The notes beneath the pieces were generated by a model that saw only the letters and a list, made by a program, of their open reading frames with translations, did not search any database and had not been told where the DNA came from. Source: Burkholderia sp. WSM2230 (lineage in GTDB: Bacteria; Pseudomonadota; Gammaproteobacteria; Burkholderiales; Burkholderiaceae). From it: a stretch of DNA of 64,000 nucleotides. Made by a program: the position numbers and the translations under genes. Shown here piece after piece: positions 19,052 through 28,796 of the stretch; the stretch's first letter is position 1; the number at the start of each line of letters is the position of its first letter. The stretch spans positions 558,643 through 622,642 of the forward strand of contig NZ_AXAJ01000001.1 of assembly GCF_000472445.1 (NCBI RefSeq), read 5' to 3'.

Positions 19052-19827
19052 ACTGCCGCCGCTTCGTGGGACCCATGGGACGCATGGCGATGCCAGCGGC
19101 GCAATGTGTCGAGGTCAACCCATGTCGGCCGTTTATTCGCGCTCGGGGAAGGGATAGGCGCGTCGGGATCGCCGAGATGAGGCAGCACGGCGAGCGCGCC
19201 CTCGAAAGAATGATGCGCTGTGTACGCTGTCGGCGTCACGACAGTCGGAACGAGTGCCGCACGCGCTGCGCTGAGCCCGTTGGCGGAGTCTTCGAACGCA
19301 ATGCAGTCCGGGCCTTTCAGGCCGAGTTGCCGGAGCACGTCGAGGTGGACATCCGGCGCGGGCTTCTTTGCTTGCGTCGTGCCCGCATCGCAGATCGCGT
19401 TAAAACGGCTGCGCCAGGCCGGGCCGAATGGTCCGTGCAGCAGCGCGTCGAGATTCGCGGGCGTGGTGGTCGTCGCAATCGCCACGGGAATGGAGGCCAT
19501 GCTCGCTTCGTCGAGCAGGCGCGCAATGCCCGGCCGCAACGGCAGGCCGCCGTCGCGCACGCGTGCCGCATAGTGACGGGTCTTGATCGCATGCACCGCG
19601 TCGATCACGCTGCTCACGCCGGGGCCCTCAGCTTCCTCCGGATCGGTGAGGCGCCAGTAATACAGCAAACGTTCCTTGCCGCCCGCCACCTCGAGCAGAC
19701 GTGCGTACAGCGCTTCGTCCCATTGCCAGTCGAGCCCCGCCTCCGCGAACGCCATGTTGAACGCATGCAGGTGCGCGCTTTCGGTATCGGCAAGTGTGCC
19801 GTCGACGTCGAAGATCAGGGCTTGCAT
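19048..19827 (-). CDS. HAD hydrolase of the CbbY type (sugar bisphosphate phosphatase)
   Basis: 259 aa. Begins [24 protein letters not shown] and contains [32 protein letters not shown], and [18 protein letters not shown], the pattern of CbbY proteins, which remove xylulose-1,5-bisphosphate, an inhibitor of red-type RuBisCO. Encoded upstream of gph with 4-bp overlap. It is not beside cbbL, which is common enough in proteobacteria but worth noting. Confidence 0.82.
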   Translation of the reverse strand: MQALIFDVDGTLADTESAHLHAFNMAFAEAGLDWQWDEALYARLLEVAGGKERLLYYWRLTDPEEAEGPGVSSVIDAVHAIKTRHYAARVRDGGLPLRPGIARLLDEASMASIPVAIATTTTPANLDALLHGPFGPAWRSRFNAICDAGTTQAKKPAPDVHLDVLRQLGLKGPDCIAFEDSANGLSAARAALVPTVVTPTAYTAHHSFEGALAVLPHLGDPDAPIPSPSANKRPTWVDLDTLRRWHRHASHGSHEAAAV

Positions 19828-20098
19828 GGGCCGCTCCTCGTCCAGTTGAGCAGAGCCGGCTTCAGGCTCGTTGCCGGTGTGCAGTCACGATAGCGGAGCG
19901 GGTGTGCAATTTGAATTCAGAGATTCTTTGCGACTCGATAACGCATCGTTTAACGGTTCGATGAGCGCGGGCCGACCATGCCGGATCAATTCGGGAAAAT
20001 CTCCCGCCGCTTGTCCGTTGTCAAACGAGCCCCCAATGAACTACTTTGCTTGAATGCCGGGCTTGCGCGGCGCAGCGCTTTCATAACGGAGTACAACA

Positions 20099-21268
20099 AT
20101 GCTGGAGACACGGTTTCGGAACGCAACACGGGGACGTGCCATCGCTTCAGTCCGTATCGCGGCCGCCGTCACGGCGGCGCTCTGTGCGGGCTGGGCGCAT
20201 GCCGCGGTGCCCATCGCCTATGTGACGAGCGAAAAGGCCGGCGTCGGTGTAATCGACCTCGACCAGATGACGCTGACACGAACCTTCGCGGTTGGCGCCG
20301 CGGGGCCGCGCGGCCTGAGTCTGAATGCGGACGGCTCGCGCCTGCTCGTGGCCAACAAGAACACCGGCGACCTTGCCGTGATCGACACGGCTTCGGGCGA
20401 AGTCGTGCAGCGTGTGAAGATCGGCAAGAACCCTGAGTTTGTGCGGGTGCACAACGGCTATGCGTATGTGACGTACGAGCCTGGTGAAGAGAGCGGCCCG
20501 CCCAGGGCGAACCCGCAGGCCGAAAAGCAGACGGGGCAGCAGCGCGACAAGCCGGCCAGTCCGGCCAACATGGCCAACAAGGCCGATCAGACCAACAAGG
20601 CCCATGCCGACGACGATGACGACGCCAGCAAGCCGCCTGCCGAGATCGCGCTCGTCGATATGAAAACCTGGCGCGTGGTGCGCTCGGTAACGAGCGGCCA
20701 CGAAACCGAGGGCATCGAATTCTCGCGCGACGGCAAGCACATGCTCGTCACCAACGAAGGCGACGACACCGTCTCCGTCTATCACGCGCGCACGGGCGCG
20801 CCGATCCGGACCGTGAAGCTCGCGGCCGGTGGACGTCCGCGCGGCATACGGCTGTCGCCGGACGGCAAGGAATACGTGGTCACGCTGGAGTCGCTCAGCA
20901 AACTGGTCGTGATCGACGCGCACACGTTCAAGGTGCTGAAGACCGTCGATACCAGACTCGGCCCTTACGGCGTCGCGTATGCTCCGGACGGCAAGCGGCT
21001 TTTCGTGGCCGCGGCGCGCGACAAGACGGTGCAGGTATTCGACGGCCACAGCTACGAGCATCTCGCCGACTTGCCGGTCGGGCAGCGTTGCTGGCACTTC
21101 ACCTTTACGCCGGACGGCGCGAAGCTGCTGGTTGCCTGCGGGCGTTCCGATTCCGTTTATGTGCTCGACGCGCGCAGCTATCAGCCGATCACACAAATCG
21201 GGCAATTGCCGCTGGCTTGGGGCATTGTCACTTATCCGCCTGGCGACGGCTCGATCGAATCGCGCTGA
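20099..21268 (+). CDS. Secreted YVTN beta-propeller protein, PQQ-catabolism associated (YncE-like)
   Basis: 389 aa with a signal peptide (cleavage near AHA-AVPIAYV, about residue 39). Repeated blade motifs such as GVIDLDQMTL, LAVIDTASGEVV, EIALVDMKTWRVV and YVLDARSYQPI indicate a seven-bladed propeller of the YVTN type, in the group found next to PQQ-dependent alcohol oxidation genes. A spacer rich in Ala, Asn, Lys and Asp (residues about 136-180, with five Asp in a row) interrupts the blades and is made of 9-bp repeats. It faces the TonB receptor gene. In E. coli the propeller yncE and TonB receptor pqqU (yncD) are neighbours, a parallel to this pair. Confidence 0.82.
   Translation: MLETRFRNATRGRAIASVRIAAAVTAALCAGWAHAAVPIAYVTSEKAGVGVIDLDQMTLTRTFAVGAAGPRGLSLNADGSRLLVANKNTGDLAVIDTASGEVVQRVKIGKNPEFVRVHNGYAYVTYEPGEESGPPRANPQAEKQTGQQRDKPASPANMANKADQTNKAHADDDDDASKPPAEIALVDMKTWRVVRSVTSGHETEGIEFSRDGKHMLVTNEGDDTVSVYHARTGAPIRTVKLAAGGRPRGIRLSPDGKEYVVTLESLSKLVVIDAHTFKVLKTVDTRLGPYGVAYAPDGKRLFVAAARDKTVQVFDGHSYEHLADLPVGQRCWHFTFTPDGAKLLVACGRSDSVYVLDARSYQPITQIGQLPLAWGIVTYPPGDGSIESR
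20554..20607 (+). repeat. 9-bp tandem repeat inside the propeller gene
   Basis: Six degenerate copies of GGCCAACAA encode the spacer PANMANKADQTNKAHA. In frame, so copy number changes would not break the protein. Confidence 0.65.
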
Positions 21269-21279
21269 CGGCTGTCGTT

Positions 21280-21327
21280 GCCGGTCATGCGCGACATGAC
21301 CATGTATCGCTTCGTTGCATGACCGGC
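21280..21327. terminator. Inverted repeat between convergent genes, possible two-way terminator
   Basis: Perfect 11-bp arms GCCGGTCATGC / GCATGACCGGC separated by 26 bases in the 60-bp gap between the propeller and receptor stops. The T-run is weak. Confidence 0.45.
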
Positions 21328-21328
21328 C

Positions 21329-23689
21329 TCATTTCCACGCATAGCGCAGACCAACCCAGAAACCGCGCGGCGCGCCCGGTCCGACGAACTGTTCGTTGCC
21401 CGGATTCGCGCCGTCGAAGGTATGGTTCGGGCCGTTGAAGAAGTTCTCTCCAAGCGTGCCGAAGCTCGCATAGCGCTTGTCGAGCAGATTGGTGACGCTT
21501 GCAAAGACCTGCAACTGTCTGGTGATCTGGTAGGACGTGTCGAGGTCGATCAGCAGATAGCCGGCAATCTTGCCGTTCACGTCCTGATTGTTCTCGTCGC
21601 CCTGTGCATAGATGCCGCCGCGCCAGGTGAGGTTCGCGCCGACCTTCCACTTCGCGGTGGCCGCATAGTCGAGCTGCAGCTTGACCGTATTCGCCGGAAT
21701 GCCCGGAAGATGGTCGCCCGGCTTCACGCCGATGTTGCCGTTCGCACCCGCGCTCGAATTGCTCGGGCTGTTCTCGGTCCACGCGGACCGGTAGGTTGCG
21801 TCGATATAGCTGTAGCTCGCGGTCAGCGCGAGCGGACCGAGCTGGCTATGTCCCGACAGTTCGAAGCCTTGCCGGCGCGTACGCCCCACATTCTGAAAGA
21901 AGCCCCGATTGCTCGCCGCGCCATTGCTGGCGATGAACTCGATGTCGTTGTCGAGCGTGGTCCGGTAAACGGCGGCGCTCCAGGTCGTTGCCTGGCCGAC
22001 CCGTCCGCGCGCGCCAATTTCAAAGGTCTTCGAGATCACCGGTTGCAGCGATGGGTCGGAAACGAAGTCGTTCGGCAGCGAGCAGGGCGCGGCGGGGTCC
22101 GCGCACGCGAGCTCGATTGCCGTTGGCGAGCGCATGCCTTCGTTGTACGTTGCGTAGGCAGTGAATGCCGAAGTCGGATTCCAGTTTATGCCGACAGCCG
22201 GATTGAAGCGCGAAAACGTATGGTGACCGTTCAGTTGCGGCTGGGTGCCGCTCGCGTCGCCGATGGTCGCATCAGCCCAGTTGTAGCGTCCCGCGAGCGT
22301 CAGCGACCATTGCTTCGTGAGCGATAACGTGTCCTGCAGATAGATGCCGTAGTTGCCGTTATGCGTTTTCGCCGCGGTTTGCTGCGTGAAACCGCCAATG
22401 CCGACTGTCGCGCGCGAAGCAGTAAAAACCGCGTCCTGCGACGATTCCGCGTAGCGCGAATTGGCAATGTCAGCCGACACCCCGGCGATGAACTGGTTCT
22501 CCATGCCGCCCAGTTTGCCGAGCAGCGTGAGCTGCAGACTCGCGCCGAAGCTGTCGGTGGAGACGACAGATTGCTCGTTGGTCGCCTGCGTGGTGTCGAT
22601 GCCGCCGTTGTCGTCTATCGAGCCGAAGTTCGGGTTGACGTTGCTGCTCCGGTTGCTGTTGCGCAAGTGCCGGTAATACGCATTGCCGCTCAACTGGACG
22701 CTATCGTTGAAGTAATGTTCGCCTGAAAGCGTCACATAGCCCGCGCTGTTCAGGTTCTGGTCGGGATACGTATAAGGTTGCCTGGGATTGCCAAGGAATG
22801 AGCGCGGAATGGTCTGTGTGCCGTGCAGATCGTTATCCGCGCCGCCCGCCGACAACGACAGCGTGGTGTCCGCATCGGTATAGCGCAGCTTGCCGAAAAT
22901 CTGCCGCACGCGGCTCGCATTCTGTTCGGCCCAGCCGTTGTCGTTCGCGACGTTGCCGGTCACGTAGTAATCCAGGTTCTGGCCGATCGTGCCACCCTGT
23001 TCGATCTGCGCCGTCTTGCGGCCCCATGAGCCGAGCGCCACTTCGGCCTCGCCGCCGGGGCTCGTCTTGCCGTTCTTCGTCGTGACAGCCAGCGCGCCGC
23101 CAAGCGTATTCAGGCCATAAGTCGGATTTGAGCCGGGGATCATCTGGAGCGTGTCGATGGCCTGTTGCGGCAGCACGTCCCAGTTGACCACGTCGCCGAA
23201 GGGCTCATTCACGCGCACGCCATCGACGAACACCGAAATGCCCTGCGGTGTGCCGAGTAGCGGCGACGCAGTGAAGCCGCGATAATTGACGTTCATCTGA
23301 TACGGATTGCCCTGCGCATCGGCGATATCGACGCTCGGCAGATTCTTCGCCAGGTAGTCGGTCAGCGTATTGCGATGCTGCGCTTCGATGTCGCGCGCGC
23401 GAACGGTCTGCACATTGGCCGGCACCTGCGCGAGCGGCGTACCGACGCCGAGCAGCGGCGTCGTGCCGACAACGACCACGGGCGCAAGCGTGGTGGAGGG
23501 CGTGTCGTCGGTCGGCTGGGCGGCCTGGGCGGAGTTCGAAGCGGAAGCGGGGACCCCCGTTTCCACCTGCGCCCAGGCACCCGCCGAAACACTCGCGAGC
23601 GCGCTTCCCAGGCCGAGCATGATGCCTGCACGCCGCCGCAACCCGTATGCGCGGTTGCGTACGCCGCGCGCGCGTGACGAGATATTCAT
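21329..23689 (-). CDS. TonB-dependent outer-membrane receptor (PqqU-like)
   Basis: 786 aa with signal peptide ending AGAWA-QVETG. The plug domain shows VQTVRARDIEAQHRNTLTDYL, FVDGVRVNEPFGDVVNWDV and YGLNTLGGALAVTTKNG; the barrel ends with GFWVGLRYAWK, a terminal aromatic region suited to insertion. The segment NVGRTRRQGFELSGHSQ resembles the corresponding part of E. coli PqqU (YncD), the PQQ importer. With the propeller gene next door and pqq genes 3 kb away, PQQ or a lanthanide/metal chelate is a reasonable cargo. The TonB family is certain; the cargo is inference. Confidence 0.88.
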   Translation of the reverse strand: MNISSRARGVRNRAYGLRRRAGIMLGLGSALASVSAGAWAQVETGVPASASNSAQAAQPTDDTPSTTLAPVVVVGTTPLLGVGTPLAQVPANVQTVRARDIEAQHRNTLTDYLAKNLPSVDIADAQGNPYQMNVNYRGFTASPLLGTPQGISVFVDGVRVNEPFGDVVNWDVLPQQAIDTLQMIPGSNPTYGLNTLGGALAVTTKNGKTSPGGEAEVALGSWGRKTAQIEQGGTIGQNLDYYVTGNVANDNGWAEQNASRVRQIFGKLRYTDADTTLSLSAGGADNDLHGTQTIPRSFLGNPRQPYTYPDQNLNSAGYVTLSGEHYFNDSVQLSGNAYYRHLRNSNRSSNVNPNFGSIDDNGGIDTTQATNEQSVVSTDSFGASLQLTLLGKLGGMENQFIAGVSADIANSRYAESSQDAVFTASRATVGIGGFTQQTAAKTHNGNYGIYLQDTLSLTKQWSLTLAGRYNWADATIGDASGTQPQLNGHHTFSRFNPAVGINWNPTSAFTAYATYNEGMRSPTAIELACADPAAPCSLPNDFVSDPSLQPVISKTFEIGARGRVGQATTWSAAVYRTTLDNDIEFIASNGAASNRGFFQNVGRTRRQGFELSGHSQLGPLALTASYSYIDATYRSAWTENSPSNSSAGANGNIGVKPGDHLPGIPANTVKLQLDYAATAKWKVGANLTWRGGIYAQGDENNQDVNGKIAGYLLIDLDTSYQITRQLQVFASVTNLLDKRYASFGTLGENFFNGPNHTFDGANPGNEQFVGPGAPRGFWVGLRYAWK

Positions 23690-23896
23690 TTTTCTGTCTC
23701 CTGCCGCAAGTTCGACGCTTTATCCGCAGCGCAGCCGCGTGGCGGCATACGTAGCGCTTTCTTTCAAGGTGTGCAAAGCTTCGCATGCGCTGTGGCGAGA
23801 AGGCTCGGGAGCTTTTCCCGAAATCGCGAGGAAGCGTTCCCAAACTCGTTGCAGCGAAACTTCGTGTCCGATCGGCCTGAGTAGAATGCAAACGTG

Positions 23897-24919
23897 ATGT
23901 CGAGCGAATCCAACCAACCTTCGTCAGCGCGTCGCGAGCCGCCGTATTCGGCGGTGGCGCGCGATCTCGCCTGCGTGTTCGCGCTCACGTTGCTCGCGGC
24001 CATGCTCGGCTCGCTGTTCGACGTAAGCGAGCGCGCGTATTGGTGGACGCGCGGGCTCGAGCGCTTTCAACTGGATGAATTGCCGCTCACGCTGTGCGTG
24101 CTGTCGCTGGGGCTTGCGTGGTTCGCGTGGCGCCGCTATCGCGACACGCGCCGTGAGCTAGCGCACCGCCGCATGCTCGAAAAAGAGGCCGAGCGCCTGC
24201 TCGCCGACAACCGGCGCCTCGCCAATCAGGCGTTGCAGGCAGAGGAGGTCGAGCGCCGCCATCTCGCGCGCGAACTGCACGACGAGCTCGGCCAGTATCT
24301 CAACGCAATTTCACTCGACGCAGCACGTATTCGCGACCTGTCCGCCGCGCGGGAGCCGGAGGTTCATCGCATATCGCTGGAATTGATGCAGAGCGCGAGT
24401 CATGTGTACCGGCAGATCGGCGGCATGATCCGCCGTTTGCGGCCCATCGGTCTGGACGAATTCGGCTTGCCGAGCGCACTTGAACATTGCGTCGACGGCT
24501 GGCGCGAGCGGCTGCCCGACGCGTCCTTTTCGCTGACGATAGAAGGCGATTACACGGGCCTGAGCGACGCGCTTACCATCACGCTGTACCGGCTCGTGCA
24601 GGAAGGGCTGACCAACGTCTCGAAGTTCGCGCGCAACTCGCGCGTGGAAGTGTTCATGGTGCGCGCGCCGCGCGACACGCATGCACCGGCCGAAAGCGCC
24701 CAGAAAAACGGGCCCATCGACGAAATCGTCGTGACGATGGCCGACGACGGCCCGGGCGTAGACCTCGATGCGCCGCGCGCGGGATTGGGTTTGATCGGCA
24801 TGCGCGAGCGCGTCGAAGCGCTCGGCGGCGAGTTTCATGTCGCGAGCAGGCCCGAGGGCGGTTTCCTCTTTTGTGCGCGCGCGCCCGCTCACGCGGGACT
24901 GGCGGAACCGGTGAACTGA
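23897..24919 (+). CDS. Membrane sensor histidine kinase, NarX/LiaS (HisKA_3) type
   Basis: 340 aa from ATG 23897; a GTG directly before it is an alternative. Two membrane segments (LACVFALTLLAAMLGSLF at about residue 17 and LPLTLCVLSLGLAWFAW at about 60) are followed by a coiled helix, the H-box with the phosphorylated His in ARELHDELGQYLNAIS and an ATPase domain with DDGPGVDL and GLGLIGMRERVEALGG. It is convergent with and overlaps the response regulator gene by 31 bp; the two probably form one system controlling alcohol oxidation/pqq genes. Confidence 0.88.
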   Translation: MSSESNQPSSARREPPYSAVARDLACVFALTLLAAMLGSLFDVSERAYWWTRGLERFQLDELPLTLCVLSLGLAWFAWRRYRDTRRELAHRRMLEKEAERLLADNRRLANQALQAEEVERRHLARELHDELGQYLNAISLDAARIRDLSAAREPEVHRISLELMQSASHVYRQIGGMIRRLRPIGLDEFGLPSALEHCVDGWRERLPDASFSLTIEGDYTGLSDALTITLYRLVQEGLTNVSKFARNSRVEVFMVRAPRDTHAPAESAQKNGPIDEIVVTMADDGPGVDLDAPRAGLGLIGMRERVEALGGEFHVASRPEGGFLFCARAPAHAGLAEPVN

Positions 24920-25551
24920 AGGCCGAGGCGGCTCGCCATTTGCGCGAGCTGCACGCCGTTGTCCGCGCCGAACTTCTGCCGGATCACGGACTGATGATTG
25001 GCCACTGTCTTTTGACTGAGGCCAAGCTTCTCCGCGATGCTCGGCAGCGTATAGCCTTGCACGAGCAGGCGCAGCACCTCGAATTCGCGTGCCGATAACT
25101 GCCGGCCCGGCGGACCTTCGCTGAACGCATTGCGCAGCGCGAGCGCCTGCGAAATGTCTGGGCTCAGATAACTCGCCCGTTTCGCGACAATGCGCACCGC
25201 TTCGACCAGCACGTCGGGCGCGCTCGCTTTGGTCACGTAGCCGAGCGCGCCTGCGTCGAGCGCGCGACGCACGAAAATCGCCTCTTCGTGGACGCTGAAA
25301 ATCAGCACGCGCGCATCCGGCTCGCGCGCGAGCATGCGCCGCATCGCTTCGATACCGCTGGCGCCGGGCAGCGATACGTCCATCACCACGACATCGGGCC
25401 GCAGCGCGCAGAAGCGCTGATACGCCTCACCGGCGTCGGCCGCTTCGCCGCACACATGCACGTCGGCGTTCAGTTCGAGCAGACGCCGGTAGCCTTCGCG
25501 CACCACGGCGTGATCGTCGACGAGCAACACTGAGATGTCCGCCGCTGTCAT
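24889..25551 (-). CDS. NarL/FixJ-type response regulator
   Basis: 220 aa. Receiver domain: acidic pair in LLVDDHAVVREGY and phospho-Asp in DVVVMDVSLPG near residue 55; C-terminal LuxR helix-turn-helix LSAREFEVLRLLVQGYTLP and SIAEKLGLSQKTVANHQ. Starts 3 bases after the pqqE stop (TGAgcATG), so it is the last gene of the fhc-pqq string. Similar regulators (AgmR/ErbR, ExaE) control PQQ-dependent alcohol dehydrogenases, which fits the location. Partner kinase is on the opposite strand. Confidence 0.9.
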   Translation of the reverse strand: MTAADISVLLVDDHAVVREGYRRLLELNADVHVCGEAADAGEAYQRFCALRPDVVVMDVSLPGASGIEAMRRMLAREPDARVLIFSVHEEAIFVRRALDAGALGYVTKASAPDVLVEAVRIVAKRASYLSPDISQALALRNAFSEGPPGRQLSAREFEVLRLLVQGYTLPSIAEKLGLSQKTVANHQSVIRQKFGADNGVQLAQMASRLGLQFTGSASPA

Positions 25552-25554
25552 TGC

Positions 25555-26787
25555 TCAGCCTCCGGTGTGACCGCCGTCGTTCGGCGCGTGATGTGGTGCG
25601 TCGTGCGGTAGCTCGTCAGCCGCGCGCGCGGCGCTCAGCTTGCGCGAGTTGGCGTCGTTGCGGAACACGATGGGTTGCTCGCGCGGCGCATGCGCCGCGG
25701 CCGCGAGACGCGTCACGTCGACCACCTTTTCATGCGACGGCGACTTGTCGCAAACCGGATCCGCATTGGCCGCGTCGCCGGTGAGCAGATACGCCTGGCA
25801 GCGGCAGCCGCCGAGGTCGCGTTCCTTTTCCTCGCAACTGCGGCACGGCTCCTTCATCCATTGCAGACCGCGAAAGCGGTTGAATGCGTCGCTCTCGTAC
25901 CAGATCTCGCGCAGCGGCGTGTCTTTCACATTCGGCAGCACGAGTCCGGGCAACGCGCGCGCCGCGTGACAGGGCAGCGCGGCGCCATCCGGCGCGACAC
26001 CGAGGAACACCGCGCCCCAGCCGTTCATGCAGCGCTTCGGGCGTCGCTCGAAATAGTCGGGGACGACAAAGAAAATCTTGCAGCGATCTCCATGTTCGCG
26101 GCGATAACGTTCGACCACCGCTTCCGCTTCGTCGAGCTGTTCGCGGGTCGGCATCAGTTGCGCCTGGTTGTGATGCGCCCAGCCGTAGTACTGCGTGTTC
26201 GCGAGTTCGAGATATTCGGCGCCCATCGCGAGCGCCATGTCAATGATCTTGTCGACGTGCGGCAGGTTATAGCGATGCAGCACGCAGTTGAGCACCATCG
26301 GAAAGCCATGCCGTTTGATGGATGCCGCGACGCGCTGCTTGAGGTCGAACGTGCGTGTGCTGCTGAGAAAGTCGTTGAGTTCCTGCGTCGAATCCTGAAA
26401 CGACAACTGAATGTGATCGAGGCCGGCCGCCTTCAGTTCGCCGAGGCGCTGGTCCGTGAGGCCAATGCCCGACGTGATCAGATTCGTGTAGAAGCCAAGC
26501 GCGCGGGCTTCGCGGACCAGTACTTCGAGGTCGTCGCGCATCAGCGGCTCGCCGCCCGAAAAGCCCAGCTGCGCGGCGCCGAGCGCGCGCGCTTCACGCA
26601 GCACGCGCAGCCACTGTTCCGTGCTCAGCTCGCGATTGTGCTCCGTGTAGTCGACCGGGTTGTAGCAGAACGCGCAATGCAGCGGGCAGCGATACGTCAA
26701 CTCCGCGAGCAGCCACAGCGGCGGCGGGACGCCGCCCGGCGCGGCTTCGCTCTGCGCGTTCGCAACGGGTTGCGAGAGATCGGTCAT
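25555..26787 (-). CDS. pqqE: PqqA peptide cyclase, radical SAM (PQQ biosynthesis)
   Basis: 410 aa. The radical-SAM cluster motif is CPLHCAFCYNP near residues 34-44, with GFSGGEPLMRDD after it and a C-terminal SPASM-type cysteine set (CHAARALPG, CRSCEEKERDLGGCRCQ). It joins the Glu and Tyr of PqqA by a C-C bond with help of PqqD. The C-terminal 50 residues after DKSPSH are extra, rich in His, Ala and Pro, and not needed in the family. Stop lies 3 bases before the response regulator. Confidence 0.96.
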   Translation of the reverse strand: MTDLSQPVANAQSEAAPGGVPPPLWLLAELTYRCPLHCAFCYNPVDYTEHNRELSTEQWLRVLREARALGAAQLGFSGGEPLMRDDLEVLVREARALGFYTNLITSGIGLTDQRLGELKAAGLDHIQLSFQDSTQELNDFLSSTRTFDLKQRVAASIKRHGFPMVLNCVLHRYNLPHVDKIIDMALAMGAEYLELANTQYYGWAHHNQAQLMPTREQLDEAEAVVERYRREHGDRCKIFFVVPDYFERRPKRCMNGWGAVFLGVAPDGAALPCHAARALPGLVLPNVKDTPLREIWYESDAFNRFRGLQWMKEPCRSCEEKERDLGGCRCQAYLLTGDAANADPVCDKSPSHEKVVDVTRLAAAAHAPREQPIVFRNDANSRKLSAARAADELPHDAPHHAPNDGGHTGG

Positions 26788-26791
26788 CGCG

Positions 26792-27061
26792 TTACTCCAG
26801 CCAGCCGCGCGAGTGCGCTTCGGTCACGAACGCGCGCACTTCGGGACCAAGCCCGGTCGTGCTGAACGCCTGCTCCAGATCGGCGATCAACGCCTCCATA
26901 TCGCGCGTGCCGTCGCAACGTTTGAGGATTTCCGCCGCGCTCTGATTGAGCTTCACCATTCCTTCCGGATAGAGCAGCACGTGAGCATTCTGCGCGGGTT
27001 CCCATTGCAGCCGGAACAGCTTGTTGAGCGCGGGACGGTGGGCGTCGAGCATGTCGTTCAT
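26792..27061 (-). CDS. pqqD: PqqA-binding chaperone (PQQ biosynthesis)
   Basis: 89 aa, the full length for PqqD. Starts at the ATG whose bases overlap the pqqC stop (ATGA). Shows [31 protein letters not shown] and the Cys/Asp region [11 protein letters not shown]. PqqD holds the PqqA peptide for PqqE, whose gene begins 4 bases after this stop. Confidence 0.96.
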   Translation of the reverse strand: MNDMLDAHRPALNKLFRLQWEPAQNAHVLLYPEGMVKLNQSAAEILKRCDGTRDMEALIADLEQAFSTTGLGPEVRAFVTEAHSRGWLE

Positions 27062-27810
27062 TGCGGAAAGGCCTTTTCGATCGAGTCCAGCATGGTCCAC
27101 AGAATGTCGAGCTTGAACTGCAGAATCTCGAGCGCCCGTTCCTGCTGATCGCGCCGCGTGAAGTGATCGAGCGTGACTTCGAGGCCGTGCTCCACGTCGC
27201 GTTGCGCGAGCGTGATGCGCGAGCGGAAATAAGCAAGACCGGACGCTTCGATCCAAGGGTAATGTTCGGGCCAGCTCGCGAGCCGGTCGCGGTGCACTTG
27301 CGGCGCGAACATTTCCGTCAGCGACGAGCACACCGACTCCTGCCACGGCGCACGGCGCGCGAAATTCACGTAAGCGTCGACGGCAAAACGCACGCCGGGC
27401 GTCACGTGTTTGAGCGACCACAGTTCGTCGCGCGAGAGGCCGACTGCATCGCCAAGACGCGCCCATGTCTCTATGCCGCCTTCTTCGCCGCCGTAGCCGT
27501 CGTGATCGAGAATGCGCTGCACCCAGCGGCGGCGCGTTTCGCGATCGGGACAATTGGACAGCACGGCCGCGTCTTTCAGCGGAATGTTGATCTGATAGTA
27601 GAAGCGGTTTGCGACCCAGCCGCGGATCTGCTCGCGCGAGCAGCCGCCGCTATTCATCTTCACGTTGAACGGATGATGAATGTGATACGCCGTGCCCTTT
27701 GCGCGCAATTGCGCTTCGAATTCCTCGCGTGTCCAGGCCGGTTCCGCGGCGCGCTCGCCGCTTTGCGCACTGTACGATGCCGCTGTCCCCAAGGTGTCTT
27801 TCGCGTTCAT
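27058..27810 (-). CDS. pqqC: Pyrroloquinoline-quinone synthase
   Basis: 250 aa. Catalyses the last ring closure and eight-electron oxidation to PQQ without a metal. Family signatures include [33 protein letters not shown] and [18 protein letters not shown] 65-bp gap with a 21-codon frame lies between pqqB and this gene; the stop overlaps pqqD. Confidence 0.97.
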   Translation of the reverse strand: MNAKDTLGTAASYSAQSGERAAEPAWTREEFEAQLRAKGTAYHIHHPFNVKMNSGGCSREQIRGWVANRFYYQINIPLKDAAVLSNCPDRETRRRWVQRILDHDGYGGEEGGIETWARLGDAVGLSRDELWSLKHVTPGVRFAVDAYVNFARRAPWQESVCSSLTEMFAPQVHRDRLASWPEHYPWIEASGLAYFRSRITLAQRDVEHGLEVTLDHFTRRDQQERALEILQFKLDILWTMLDSIEKAFPQ

Positions 27811-27875
27811 GCAATCTCCAGTTCATGTGCGATCCAGGTGCGACTCATGTTCGACGCGCGCTGCATGGTCATGCC

Positions 27876-28796
27876 TCACAGTTCGAAGGTCATGCCGTCG
27901 TGAGCGACTTCAATTCCGTGTTCGGCAAGAATGCGCCGCTCGGGGCCGTCTTCGACGAGAATCGGATTCGTGTTGTTAATGTGGATCAGCACCTTGCGCG
28001 TGTCCTTTGCGCCGAGCGAATCGAGTACTTCAATCATGCCACCAGGCCCCGATTGCTGCAGATGACCCATATCCGCCGCGGTTTTCTGCGAGAGGCCGAG
28101 GCGGATCATTTCGTCGGCGGTCCACAGCGTGCCGTCGACGAGCAGCAGGTCCGCTTCGCGCATCGCGGCGAGCACATGGGCTTCGATTGCGCCCAGGCCC
28201 GGCGCGTAGAACATACGCTTGCCGCTCTGCAGGTTCGTGAAGACGAGCCCGATGTTGTCGCCGCGCTCCGGCGCGTTGCGATGCGGCGAGTAGGGCGGCG
28301 CCTTGCTGGAGAGCGGCAGCGCGTCGATGCGTACGCCGGGCAGCGCGTCGACGGCAAGCGGCGCGCCATCCAGCGCGATACGGCGATGTTCGACGCCACA
28401 GTAGTGCGAGAGGATCGGCGCAATCGGAAAGCCGGTCGACAGGTCCTGCCAGACAGCGTCGGTCGCGTGAAGCGGCAGCGGCGTGTTGCGCTCGCGCAGC
28501 ATCAGAAGGCCGGTGACGTGATCGATCTGCGCGTCGATCACGAGCACCGCTGCGATGCCGCTGTCGCGCGCGCGGCGGGCCGGTTGCAGCTCAGGGTTGG
28601 CGGCGATCTGCGTGAGCAGGTCGGGCGACGCATTCACAAGAAGCCAGTCCTCACCGTTTGCGCTCACTGCAATCGACGATTGTGTGCGGCGCCTCGCCTT
28701 CAACGTGCCGCGCCGCACGCCGTCGCAATTGCGGCAGTTGCAGTTCCATTGCGGAAAGCCGCCGCCCGCCGATGAGCCGAGTACCTTGATTTTCAT
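27876..28796 (-). CDS. pqqB: PQQ biosynthesis hydroxylase PqqB (MBL fold)
   Basis: 306 aa from the ATG at 28796 (MKIKVLGSSAGGGFPQWNC). Contains CNCRNCDGVRRG with the cysteine set typical of PqqB, VLVIDAQIDHVTGLLMLRE and HINNTNPIL. PqqB is reported to hydroxylate the tyrosine part of the cross-linked PqqA product. ATG overlaps the stop of the upstream hydrolase by ATGA, so the two are coupled. Confidence 0.96.
   Translation of the reverse strand: MKIKVLGSSAGGGFPQWNCNCRNCDGVRRGTLKARRRTQSSIAVSANGEDWLLVNASPDLLTQIAANPELQPARRARDSGIAAVLVIDAQIDHVTGLLMLRERNTPLPLHATDAVWQDLSTGFPIAPILSHYCGVEHRRIALDGAPLAVDALPGVRIDALPLSSKAPPYSPHRNAPERGDNIGLVFTNLQSGKRMFYAPGLGAIEAHVLAAMREADLLLVDGTLWTADEMIRLGLSQKTAADMGHLQQSGPGGMIEVLDSLGAKDTRKVLIHINNTNPILVEDGPERRILAEHGIEVAHDGMTFEL

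Noticed and set aside
27807..27872. 21-codon frame between pqqB and pqqC as pqqA
   Set aside because: It ends on the pqqC start but lacks the Glu-x3-Tyr pair and the conserved PqqA ends; a clear pqqA is at 41134-41208.
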